DNA of 9,315 bases from Thermoplasmata archaeon (GCA_003663585.1 QMTU01000015.1:1-9315); one strand, 5' to 3'; shown: positions 1-5,087, counted from the first letter of the stretch. The notes: a model not told the origin generated them from the letters alone. Numbers and translations are program-made.

Positions 1-54
1 CCATATATTCATGTACATGTGCATAAATATATAACTAAGCTATAAACATTATGG

Positions 55-64
55 TTTATAAAAG
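55..64 (+). promoter_or_regulatory. TATA-like box before the tnpA fragment
   Basis: TTTATAAAAG at 55-64 matches an archaeal TATA element. With the usual ~26-base distance, transcription would start near 85-90, some 40 bases before the ATG at 131. No Shine-Dalgarno sequence is visible before that ATG. Assignment rests on base composition and spacing only. Confidence 0.35.
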
Positions 65-130
65 GGACGTTGCATAGTGTTTTAGGGTTTGGTGCAGTTT
101 TTGATTTGTGTAACATTTAAATACAATAAA

Positions 131-292
131 ATGGAAAAGTTATACCGAATAAAAGAGGCGTTGGAGATATTAGGAGTTCATCCGAAGACGTTGCAGAGGT
201 GGGCTAGGGAAGGTAAGATAAGGGTAGTTAGGAGGGTTGGAGATATTAGAGGGATTCCAGAGTCTGAGATAAGGAGACTGCTTGGTGAATAA
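131..292 (+). pseudogene. tnpA: IS607 serine resolvase TnpA, N-terminal HTH domain only
   Basis: A 53-residue open frame starting MEKLYRIKEALEILGVHPKT. It is the MerR-like helix-turn-helix domain at the N-terminus of IS607-type serine recombinases: a 'YRIKEA...LGV' recognition helix-turn-helix (residues 5-22), 'QRWAREGKI' (residues 23-31), an Arg-rich wing, and 'IPESEIRRLLG' just before the linker. In intact proteins the linker is followed by the catalytic 'YARVSS' resolvase domain; here a TAA stop at 290-292 arrives at that point. The open frame can be extended to a TTG at 89, but those extra residues do not resemble the family and the ATG at 131 gives the expected N-terminus. The fragment has no recombinase activity. 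It could still fold and bind DNA as a small protein, but nothing in the sequence shows that it is expressed. The family match is clear; calling it a pseudogene follows from the missing catalytic domain. Confidence 0.8.
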
Positions 293-518
293 GGCAAAAT
301 GGAATGGTTTAAGCGTTAATTACGTTAAGGCTTATAAAACCTCAAGCCTCTGCCTGATGTATGGGTCTAGACTAAGCTCGAATGGGCAGAGGCTATTAAA
401 ATGCGAGAAATGTGGTTTGGAATTTGATAGGGATGTCGTGGCAACTCTTAATCTATTCAAGCCAGGATGTGGGGAGCCCCGCTCCCCCGAACGCTCCTCG
501 ATGAAGTCCTCCCAATAA
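282..518 (+). pseudogene. tnpB: TnpB (IS607/IS605 OrfB) C-terminal remnant
   Basis: An open frame of 78 codons, of which about residues 9-60 match the end of TnpB, the RNA-guided nuclease of IS200/IS605/IS607 elements. Visible are the lead-in 'VNYVKAYKTSS', the zinc-ribbon half sites around C24 and C41/C44, and the RuvC-III block 'GLEFDRDVVATLNLF' (residues 45-59) with the catalytic Asp at D51. The first zinc half site, normally CPxCG, reads CLMYG: the second cysteine is replaced by tyrosine at residue 27, a single G-to-A change of TGT to TAT. RuvC-I, RuvC-II and the RNA/DNA-binding lobes are absent. There is no credible start; the frame merely runs out of the tnpA fragment, overlapping its stop. 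The 3' end of the reading frame also encodes the hairpins annotated separately. It cannot be an active nuclease. Confidence 0.8.
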
Positions 519-553
519 AGGAGGACGGAACGGGAGAACTCCTCAAAGTAGTT
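465..553 (+). ncRNA. Omega-RNA-like structured 3' end of the tnpB relic
   Basis: TnpB guide RNAs (omegaRNA/reRNA) are made from the 3' end of tnpB and run past its stop codon to the right end of the element. Here two perfect hairpins sit exactly there. GGGGAGC (471-477) pairs with GCTCCCC (481-487) around CCC. GTCCTCC (506-512) pairs with GGAGGAC (520-526) around a 7-base loop that includes the tnpB stop codon. CTCCC (482-486) can alternatively pair with GGGAG (532-536) and close a larger structure over the second hairpin. A weak third pairing AACT (537-540)/AGTT (550-553) follows. Location and structure suggest a guide-RNA scaffold remnant; the exact ends, processing and expression are inference. 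An alternative reading is a rho-independent-like hairpin, but there is no U-tract after either stem. Confidence 0.4.
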
Positions 554-577
554 GAATATTACGAAAAATCACTTAAA
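554..577 (+). promoter_or_regulatory. Candidate promoter of the 606-3090 operon
   Basis: Two TATA-like candidates lie here: GAATATTA (554-561), which would place the transcript start near 583, and CTTAAA (572-577), which would place it near 600. The first is favoured because it leaves the Shine-Dalgarno GGTGA at 596-600 inside the leader. Either choice puts the operon promoter directly on the right edge of the IS607 relic. Confidence 0.3.
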
Positions 578-595
578 CCACCTTTAGAAGAGAAC

Positions 596-600
596 GGTGA
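596..600 (+). promoter_or_regulatory. Shine-Dalgarno GGTGA deciding the start at 606
   Basis: GGTGA at 596-600 is followed by five bases and ATG at 606. The same GGTGA-N5-start arrangement precedes the genes starting at 4893 and 9153. Upstream in-frame starts exist (GTG 597, ATG 600), but they overlap this motif, so 606 is preferred. Confidence 0.6.
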
Positions 601-605
601 TGTTA

Positions 606-1412
606 ATGGAGAGGGCCCTTGTAACGCTAACACCATATGAGTCCAGAAGGCTTATAGGTAGGGCTGTGGCCAACATGGAGGAGGTTAGAAAGGCATACAG
701 GGAAGGAATAATAGTAATTGCAACGAGCATATCCACAGCGTACGTTGCAGAGGAGCTTCTAGGAATCTCAATGGAGAAAGAGAAGTTTACATATGGAGTA
801 GTATCTAAAGGAAGACTATGTGTAACTCCTAAAAACAACCGACCAAGGCCCATAGTAATCAAGAGAGGAAAGATCCTTAAAAACATAGGATATGAGATAT
901 TAGAGGAGTTCGGACCAGATGATGTCTTTATCAAAGGTGCAAATGCTCTAGACCCCTTTGGTAACGTTGGTGTACTTGCAGCATCTCCTCTTGGAGGTAC
1001 AATCGGAAATGCTCTGAGGTATCTAATACCAAGAGGTTCCCATATTATAGTGCCAATTGGACTTGAGAAAATGATACCAATATCTGTGTATGAAGCAGCT
1101 AAGCATACAGGAATTAACTATTACAGGTACAGCACTGGTATGTATTCTGCACTGTTCCCTATCCCCAGAGCAAAGCCTATAACAGAAATAGAAGCATACC
1201 GTATTTTATTTAATGTTAATGCCATCCCTATAGCGTCAGGAGGAGTTTCAGGAAGTGAGGGATCAATAACACTTGTACTAGAAGGATCTGAGGAAAATGT
1301 TAGGAGAGCATTTGAATATACACTATCAATTAAAGGAGAGGCTAGTATTCCCCCATACACAGAGGAATGTAAGAGCTGCTCATGGCCTTGTGGACTAAGG
1401 AGTGAAGGATAA
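606..1412 (+). CDS. Conserved uncharacterised protein, ISOCOT-like motifs, C-terminal Cys cluster
   Basis: A 268-residue soluble protein that I cannot assign to a named family, though its motifs look strongly conserved. Residues 36-53 (IVIATSISTAYVAEELLG) resemble the phosphate loop of RpiA/DeoR-like proteins. Residues 106-131 contain 'FIKGANALDPFGNVG' and a Gly-rich 'GGTIG', comparable to the D-x-A-(D/N)-x-(V/L)-D segment of the ISOCOT fold (sugar isomerases, CoA transferases, eIF2B). Further blocks are 'RGSHIIVPIGLEK' (143-155), 'YRYSTGM' (173-179) and 'IASGGVSGSEGS' (209-220). The C-terminus carries C255-x2-C258-x3-C262, able to hold zinc or an Fe-S cluster. No signal peptide or membrane segment is seen. 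The TAA stop overlaps the dph5 start (TAATG), so the two are co-translated. A sugar-phosphate, nucleotide or CoA ligand is an inference from motif resemblance only. Start chosen by the GGTGA-N5-ATG signal; starts at 597 and 600 are possible. Confidence 0.8.
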   Translation: MERALVTLTPYESRRLIGRAVANMEEVRKAYREGIIVIATSISTAYVAEELLGISMEKEKFTYGVVSKGRLCVTPKNNRPRPIVIKRGKILKNIGYEILEEFGPDDVFIKGANALDPFGNVGVLAASPLGGTIGNALRYLIPRGSHIIVPIGLEKMIPISVYEAAKHTGINYYRYSTGMYSALFPIPRAKPITEIEAYRILFNVNAIPIASGGVSGSEGSITLVLEGSEENVRRAFEYTLSIKGEASIPPYTEECKSCSWPCGLRSEG

Positions 1413-2206
1413 TGGGAATACTCTATCTTATTGGCTTAGGACTATGTAACGAGAAGGATCTTACTCTTAGAGGCCTAGAAATCCTTAGAAATAAAGTAAA
1501 AGAGGTATATATAGAGCTATACACAGCAGTGCCTAGAAAACTTAACGTTGATAGTCTTAAGGAGCTCATTGGAAAGGATGTGAAAGTACTTAGAAGGGAC
1601 GCTGTAGAAAGCAATTACTTATTAGATAGAGCCAAGAAGACAGACGTGGCCCTCATAGTTCCCGGAGATCCCCTCATTGCAACTACACACATATCTTTGA
1701 TCCTTGAAGCCAGGAAGAGGGGTATTGCTTATCGCGTTGTTCACAATGCTTCAGTTTTAACTGCTGTCCCAGGAGCATGTGGACTTCATGCGTACAAGTT
1801 TGGAAGAACAACAACGCTACCCTATCCCTACAAAGGACATATATTCGAGAGTCCGTATGATGTAATAAAGGAGAACCTTAGCAGAGGCCTTCACACACTT
1901 ATATTACTGGACCTAGATCCACAAAAGGGATCATCAATGAGCGTAAGGGAGGGAATAGAGATACTTATGAAAATTGAAGAGCGAAGAAAAGAAGGCGTAA
2001 TAAGAGATGATTCAATACTCGTTGGATTATCAAATATAGGAAGCGATGACGAAATCGTAAAGGCAGGATATCCAAAAGATCTCATGAGATATAAGTTCCC
2101 TATGGGAATGCATTCCATAGTGGTCGTTGGGAATTTGCATTTCACAGAGGCTGAAGCTCTTGTTTATCTAGCAGATGCTCCAAAAGAAATTCTCAAAAAT
2201 GTGTGA
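1412..2206 (+). CDS. dph5: Diphthine synthase Dph5 (EF2 diphthamide biosynthesis methyltransferase)
   Basis: This SAM-dependent methyltransferase methylates the 3-amino-3-carboxypropyl-histidine of elongation factor 2 to diphthine, the second step of diphthamide synthesis, in the cytoplasm. The 264-residue length is typical of archaeal Dph5. The tetrapyrrole-methylase-like fold shows in 'LYLIGLGLCNEKDLTLRGLE' (residues 4-23), 'YIELYT' (33-38), 'LIVPGDPLIATTH' (81-93, the GDP motif of the SAM pocket), 'VVHNASVLTAVPGACGLHAY' (109-128), 'FGRTTTLPYPY' (130-140) and 'LLDLD' (165-169). It starts inside the stop codon of the preceding gene (TAATG), with a GGAGTGA ribosome site just upstream, and ends 6 bases before the next gene, so it is an internal operon gene. 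Dph2 and Dph6 homologues are not in this window. Identification is secure. Confidence 0.95.
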   Translation: MGILYLIGLGLCNEKDLTLRGLEILRNKVKEVYIELYTAVPRKLNVDSLKELIGKDVKVLRRDAVESNYLLDRAKKTDVALIVPGDPLIATTHISLILEARKRGIAYRVVHNASVLTAVPGACGLHAYKFGRTTTLPYPYKGHIFESPYDVIKENLSRGLHTLILLDLDPQKGSSMSVREGIEILMKIEERRKEGVIRDDSILVGLSNIGSDDEIVKAGYPKDLMRYKFPMGMHSIVVVGNLHFTEAEALVYLADAPKEILKNV

Positions 2207-2212
2207 GATCGT

Positions 2213-2788
2213 ATGTTAACACCAGAACATCTCTTAATACTTAATGTACTTAAGGCGGGACCTGTGGGAAGAGTGTTTCTTTCAGAATCTTTAGGAATTG
2301 GCGAGGGAAAAATTAGGAAGCTATTAAATGAGCTAAAAAAGCAAGGTCTAATAATCTCTTCAAAGGCAGGGCATTACCTCTCAAGAATAGGAGAGAGCAT
2401 TCTAGAAGAGATAGGTCAGAGATACTTTAAGATAACTAGAAGACTTAGCATACGATCTCTTAACTGGCCATATGCTGTGGAGGGCATAGTTAGGGGAAGG
2501 GCCCTAAGGAGTCCTCTTTCAAAAAACGGGATGTATGAAAGAGATCTTCTTGTCAGAAATGGTGCTCTTGGAGCAATAGTCTCTGTTTACAAGAAGGGTG
2601 AGGCACGTCTTCCAGATACTGGAATACCTCTTACAGAGGCAATACCAGGATACGCGTATGAGAGTACTGTTTTAAGGGATCTGCTTGAGGAGGATCTTCT
2701 TATTATAGTTAGTGGAGAAAACTTTTATCGAGCGATGTATGCCTTCATCAAGGGATCACTGATACTTATAGGTGATGTCATCTTATGA
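2213..2788 (+). CDS. Winged-helix protein, probable DUF4443 family
   Basis: A 191-residue protein with an N-terminal winged helix-turn-helix: helix 'LLILNVLKAGPVGR' (residues 7-20), 'VFLSESLGIGEGKIRKLLNE' (21-40, the helix-turn-helix), then 'LKKQGLIISSKAGHYLS' (41-57, the wing), as in MarR/ArsR-like archaeal regulators. The C-terminal part (about 85-191) begins 'WPYAVEGIV' and ends in beta-rich 'LLIIVSGENFYRAMYAFIKG' and 'LILIGDVIL'. I assign this part to the DUF4443 domain from memory, with moderate certainty. It is likely a DNA-binding regulator or ligand sensor, but no target is known. The start ATG follows the dph5 stop by six bases, with GTGA overlapping that stop as ribosome site. The end overlaps the next gene by four bases (ATGA), so translation is coupled on both sides. 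Its co-transcription with dph5 suggests a link to EF2 modification or to control of this operon; that is inference. Confidence 0.8.
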   Translation: MLTPEHLLILNVLKAGPVGRVFLSESLGIGEGKIRKLLNELKKQGLIISSKAGHYLSRIGESILEEIGQRYFKITRRLSIRSLNWPYAVEGIVRGRALRSPLSKNGMYERDLLVRNGALGAIVSVYKKGEARLPDTGIPLTEAIPGYAYESTVLRDLLEEDLLIIVSGENFYRAMYAFIKGSLILIGDVIL

Positions 2789-3090
2789 ACAATGAAGTTA
2801 AGAATAGAATATCAGAGGATAAGATTATAAAATACCTAAGGAAGACTGAGACTGCTTTGAGGAAGGCTAGGGTATCTGTCCCTAGGAAATCTTTTCTGAG
2901 AAAAGCTGCAGAGGATCTCTACAGGATGGCAGAGTCATACTACAAAGATGCCCTGTACTTTTATGAGAAGGGAGATTTTGTGAATGCCTTTGCATGTGTA
3001 AACTATGCTCATGCGTGGCTTGATGCTGGAGTAAGGCTTGGGCTCTTTGATGTCGGAGAGGACTATGATCTCTTCACGATGTATGAATAA
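2785..3090 (+). CDS. DUF357 family helical protein
   Basis: A 101-residue all-helical protein matching the archaeal DUF357 family. The core is 'AAEDLYRMAESYYKDALYFY' (residues 41-60) followed by 'GDFVNAFACVNYAHAWLDAG' (63-82) and 'GLFDV' (86-90). The helix pair with repeated aromatic residues (Y46, Y52, Y53, Y58, F59, Y60) and the 'NAFACVNYAHAWLDAG' helix resemble HEPN-like or TPR-like helical bundles, but no HEPN catalytic R-x4-6-H is present. The first ~35 residues are charged and probably a loose or coiled helix. It overlaps the preceding gene by ATGA, and GGTGA at 2772-2776 lies nine bases before the start. Its 3' end is only six bases from the oppositely oriented kinase gene. The biochemical function of the family is unknown to me; a small scaffold or partner for the winged-helix protein is a guess from coupling. 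Confidence 0.85.
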   Translation: MNNEVKNRISEDKIIKYLRKTETALRKARVSVPRKSFLRKAAEDLYRMAESYYKDALYFYEKGDFVNAFACVNYAHAWLDAGVRLGLFDVGEDYDLFTMYE

Positions 3091-3096
3091 GTGCTT

Positions 3097-4020
3097 TTAT
3101 ATAAACGACAATTTATATCCTCTATCCTCTAAGAATTTTATGACGTCTTCTAGCCTGTGCTTAAGCTGTGCCCCTAGCGTAGTAACCTTTAGTGCGGCAG
3201 TAGCGCTTGCAAATAACAAAGCTTCCTCAACTGATGCCCCATAGAGTAGTGCTACAAAGAATCCACTAGCAAAAGCATCTCCAGCCCCCGTAGTGTCTAT
3301 GGCACTTACTTTAAACGCTTTAACTCTTATCTCCCCCTCCTCACCTTTGTAAATAGCTCCTCTTCCTCCCATCTTTACAATAACATTCTTACAACCAGCT
3401 TCTGATATTTTCTCAAATCCCCTTGATATGTCTGTTGTTCCAGTAAGCATCTCCAGCTCCTTAATGTTCAAAAGAAGGTAATCTGTATACGGCATTATCT
3501 CGTTAAAGGCACTTATGCCAAGTTTAGAGAGTCTTCTTCCAGGATCAAATGTTGTCATTAGACCACTATCCTTTGCTACTTCAAGAGCACTTTTTGCAGT
3601 ATCAAGCCTTAAACTAGCTACATGGAGGTGCTTTGCGCCCTTTATTGCGTTTTTGTCAAGTTCTTCTGGAGAATACTCCTCAGCAACACCTTTGTATCCA
3701 TACATTATGATGTCTCCATTCGCGTTTATGATCACGAGTGTAAACCCTGTGCGACCACCTACTTTTATCTTAACTGAGCTTATGTCTACACCCTCTCTCA
3801 TGATACTTTCTAAGGCAAGTTTTCCAAAGTCATCCATGCCAACTTTTCCTAAGACTACTGCCCTCTTTCCAAGTTTAACAGAGGCTATTGCTGAGTTAGC
3901 AGCCGATCCTCCTGGACCATATTTCATCTCTATTACTCTACTTTCCTTATCAGGAGTTGCAAACTCATCAGTCCTAATTCTTATATCTGTGAGAATGTGC
4001 CCTACAGTAACTACGTCCAT
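3097..4020 (-). CDS. PfkB/ribokinase-family carbohydrate kinase
   Basis: A 307-residue ATP-dependent sugar kinase of the PfkB family. The N-terminal beta-lid strand 'MDVVTVGHILTDI' and the substrate-binding 'GPGGSAANSA' (residues 35-44) are present, as is 'GKVGMDDFG' (58-66). Further on are 'TFDPGRR' (157-163), 'LLLNIKELEMLTG' (182-194), 'VIVKMGGRGA' (213-222) and the PfkB signature 'DTTGAGDAF' (242-250), with anion-hole glycines and catalytic base D248. Length is normal. A strong ribosome site GGAGG (4031-4027) lies six bases before the ATG. The gene lies 42 bases downstream of the class I aldolase on the same strand, so the two are very likely one transcript. A fructose-6-phosphate kinase role therefore fits, but PfkB proteins also phosphorylate ribose, nucleosides, 2-keto-3-deoxygluconate and other sugars, and the sequence does not decide the substrate. 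Confidence 0.9.
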   Translation of the reverse strand: MDVVTVGHILTDIRIRTDEFATPDKESRVIEMKYGPGGSAANSAIASVKLGKRAVVLGKVGMDDFGKLALESIMREGVDISSVKIKVGGRTGFTLVIINANGDIIMYGYKGVAEEYSPEELDKNAIKGAKHLHVASLRLDTAKSALEVAKDSGLMTTFDPGRRLSKLGISAFNEIMPYTDYLLLNIKELEMLTGTTDISRGFEKISEAGCKNVIVKMGGRGAIYKGEEGEIRVKAFKVSAIDTTGAGDAFASGFFVALLYGASVEEALLFASATAALKVTTLGAQLKHRLEDVIKFLEDRGYKLSFI

Positions 4021-4062
4021 ACAAAACCTCCATTAATTGTCATCTTTCTAAAGGCATATTAG

Positions 4063-4893
4063 CTAAACTAGACCTTCTTCCCTAGCAACTTCCTCAGGAT
4101 CCTCGTCCTTGTGAACAACTCTAACGATTGCTCTCATCATTGTAACAGGATCAGACCTTTGAAATACATTTCTGCCGACAACAACACCTGCTCCTCCTGC
4201 CTCTATGACATCCCTTGCGACCTTTAGGAACTCAAGGGGAGTATCTGTTTTTGGTCCCCCACTCATAAGAACTGGCACTCCAGATGCTGCCTCAACTACA
4301 GACGCAAAGCTCTCCTTAGATCCCGTCCAGTAGGTTTTTATTATGTCAGCACCAATTTCTGCAGCAGCCCTTGCTCCGTACCTAACAATCCTTGGATCAT
4401 ATCTGTTCTGAATCTCAGGGCCGCGAGGGTATGCAAGCTGAAGTACTGGCATCCCATACTCCTCACATATTGCTGCAATTTCAACGAACTGTTCCATCAT
4501 AATGTGCTCGTACTGTGATCCCCAATAGACTGTTGCTGCAATTCCATCTGCCCCAATCTTTACAGCATCCTCTACTATGCCAGTAGGGCTTTGAAGAAGA
4601 GTTTCATCCTTAGGCCTTATTGACGTCTTCCCTGTGACCTTAACTATAAGGGCCACATTATTAGCCCAAACATCCCATGTGAGAGCCGCAATGCCAATGT
4701 TTACCATTATAGCATCGGCGCCACCTTCTATTACCTTTTTAAGGATTATCTTTGGGTTCAGATGTTCCTTAGGAAACTCGTCTGGACCATGCTCCATGCC
4801 ATGATCCATAGCGAATATTACGGATCGTCCGTTTTTTAATATTCTCGAAATACGCATCTTTTTGCCTATGCTAGTATATGTCTCATGGGACAA
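4063..4893 (-). CDS. fba: Archaeal class I aldolase, DhnA/FbaB family (probable fructose-bisphosphate aldolase)
   Basis: A 276-residue Schiff-base aldolase. Family marks, numbered from the TTG start: 'FAMDHGMEHGP' (residues 27-37), 'YWGSQYE' (123-129), 'LAYPRG' (153-158), 'GADIIKTYWTG' (181-191) with the Schiff-base lysine at K186, and the phosphate-binding 'MSGGPKT' (210-216) and 'VVGRNVFQR' (238-246). The family contains archaeal fructose-1,6-bisphosphate aldolase, the ADH synthase of the alternative shikimate entry, and LsrF. The stretch 'IIKTYW' and 'VFQRSDPVTMMRAIVRVVH' also resembles LsrF and ADH synthase, so substrate identity is not settled. The PfkB kinase just downstream favours sugar-phosphate metabolism. 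Start: AGAGGTGAT ends four bases before TTG 4893, giving GGTGA-N5-TTG, the same spacing as at 606 and 9153. In-frame GTG 4902 and ATG 4899 lie within that ribosome site. No truncation is seen. Confidence 0.85.
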   Translation of the reverse strand: MSHETYTSIGKKMRISRILKNGRSVIFAMDHGMEHGPDEFPKEHLNPKIILKKVIEGGADAIMVNIGIAALTWDVWANNVALIVKVTGKTSIRPKDETLLQSPTGIVEDAVKIGADGIAATVYWGSQYEHIMMEQFVEIAAICEEYGMPVLQLAYPRGPEIQNRYDPRIVRYGARAAAEIGADIIKTYWTGSKESFASVVEAASGVPVLMSGGPKTDTPLEFLKVARDVIEAGGAGVVVGRNVFQRSDPVTMMRAIVRVVHKDEDPEEVAREEGLV

Positions 4894-4897
4894 GGAC

Positions 4898-4905
4898 ATC
4901 ACCTC
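4898..4905 (-). promoter_or_regulatory. Shine-Dalgarno GAGGTGAT pointing to a TTG start
   Basis: On the minus strand GAGGTGAT (4905-4898) is followed by GTCC and TTG at 4893. An 8-base match to the anti-Shine-Dalgarno sequence at correct spacing is strong support for the TTG over the GTG and ATG that overlap it. Confidence 0.6.
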
Positions 4906-4937
4906 TTAGCCATAGACATTTACACTTAAGTAAGGTA

Positions 4938-4946
4938 GTATAATTA
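4938..4946 (-). promoter_or_regulatory. TATA-like box of the aldolase-kinase unit
   Basis: AATTATAC on the minus strand (about 4945-4938) is preceded by an A-rich stretch. It predicts a transcript start near 4916 and a leader of about 23 bases that contains the ribosome site. An 8-bp palindrome ACTTAAGT (4924-4931) sits between box and start. Apart from this and the divergent promoter, the 4906-5087 intergenic region shows no gene. Confidence 0.4.
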
Positions 4947-5027
4947 TTTTAAGCAGTTGGTATTCATGGCTCAGCTAATGTCTTAGTACTGTACTCAGAT
5001 TAATTACCCCTGCCCTTAGATAGAAAT

Positions 5028-5037
5028 CTTATTAATA
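5028..5037 (+). promoter_or_regulatory. TATA-like box of the metallo-beta-lactamase gene
   Basis: CTTATTAATA at 5028-5037 predicts a transcript start near 5059, leaving a leader of about 29 bases with GGTG at 5076-5079 as ribosome site, eight bases before the ATG at 5088. Confidence 0.4.
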
Positions 5038-5044
5038 CCTACGC

Positions 5045-5058
5045 TTTCATTAATGAAA
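5045..5058. promoter_or_regulatory. 14-bp perfect palindrome, candidate operator
   Basis: TTTCATTAATGAAA reads the same on both strands and lies between the proposed TATA box (5028-5037) and the predicted transcript start of the downstream gene, the classical place for an archaeal repressor to block polymerase. No regulator is identified. A palindrome this long is expected about once by chance in an AT-rich window of this size, so its position is the main argument. Confidence 0.35.
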
Positions 5059-5087
5059 ACAATTGAACATAGGCCGGTGTCATTTAC

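Larger units (their letters stand above)
55..570 (+). mobile_element. IS607-family transposon relic with large internal deletion
   Basis: The segment contains the first domain of an IS607 resolvase (131-292) followed with no gap by the C-terminal tail of the accessory nuclease TnpB (about 306-518) and then a hairpin-rich stretch to about 553. A complete IS607 element carries a resolvase of roughly 200 residues and a TnpB of roughly 400, close to 2 kb in all. Here the resolvase catalytic domain and about 80% of TnpB are missing, so the element has collapsed to about 0.5 kb. The order tnpA-tnpB and the orientation are those of an intact element, which argues for one internal deletion near 287-305. 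IS607 elements have no terminal inverted repeats and make no target duplication, so the outer boundaries given are estimates. Transposition by itself is not possible; movement in trans would need an intact relative and intact ends. Confidence 0.75.

Noticed and set aside
16..28. 13-bp inverted match between the two ends of the window (16-28 and 9256-9268, CATGTGCATAAAT)
   Set aside because: A 13-bp match somewhere in an AT-rich 9.3-kb window is expected about once by chance, and the genes between are ordinary chromosomal genes, not a mobile unit.
89..130. N-terminal extension of the tnpA fragment from TTG 89
   Set aside because: The extra residues do not resemble IS607 resolvases, while ATG 131 gives the canonical N-terminus.
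506..526. Hairpin GTCCTCC/GGAGGAC as a bacterial-type terminator
   Set aside because: No U-tract follows and the genome is archaeal; position at the end of tnpB fits a guide-RNA scaffold better.
584..934. Minus-strand open frame opposite the start of the 606-1412 gene
   Set aside because: It has no ribosome site and no recognisable family, and it is fully explained as the complement of the coding strand.
3515..4036. Long plus-strand open frame opposite the PfkB kinase
   Set aside because: It is the antisense shadow of a well-supported gene; composition and lack of family resemblance argue against a real protein.
4894..5087. Possible small RNA or tRNA gene in the divergent intergenic region
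   Set aside because: No tRNA-like cloverleaf, C/D-box pair or strong hairpin was found; the space is accounted for by two promoters and short palindromes.
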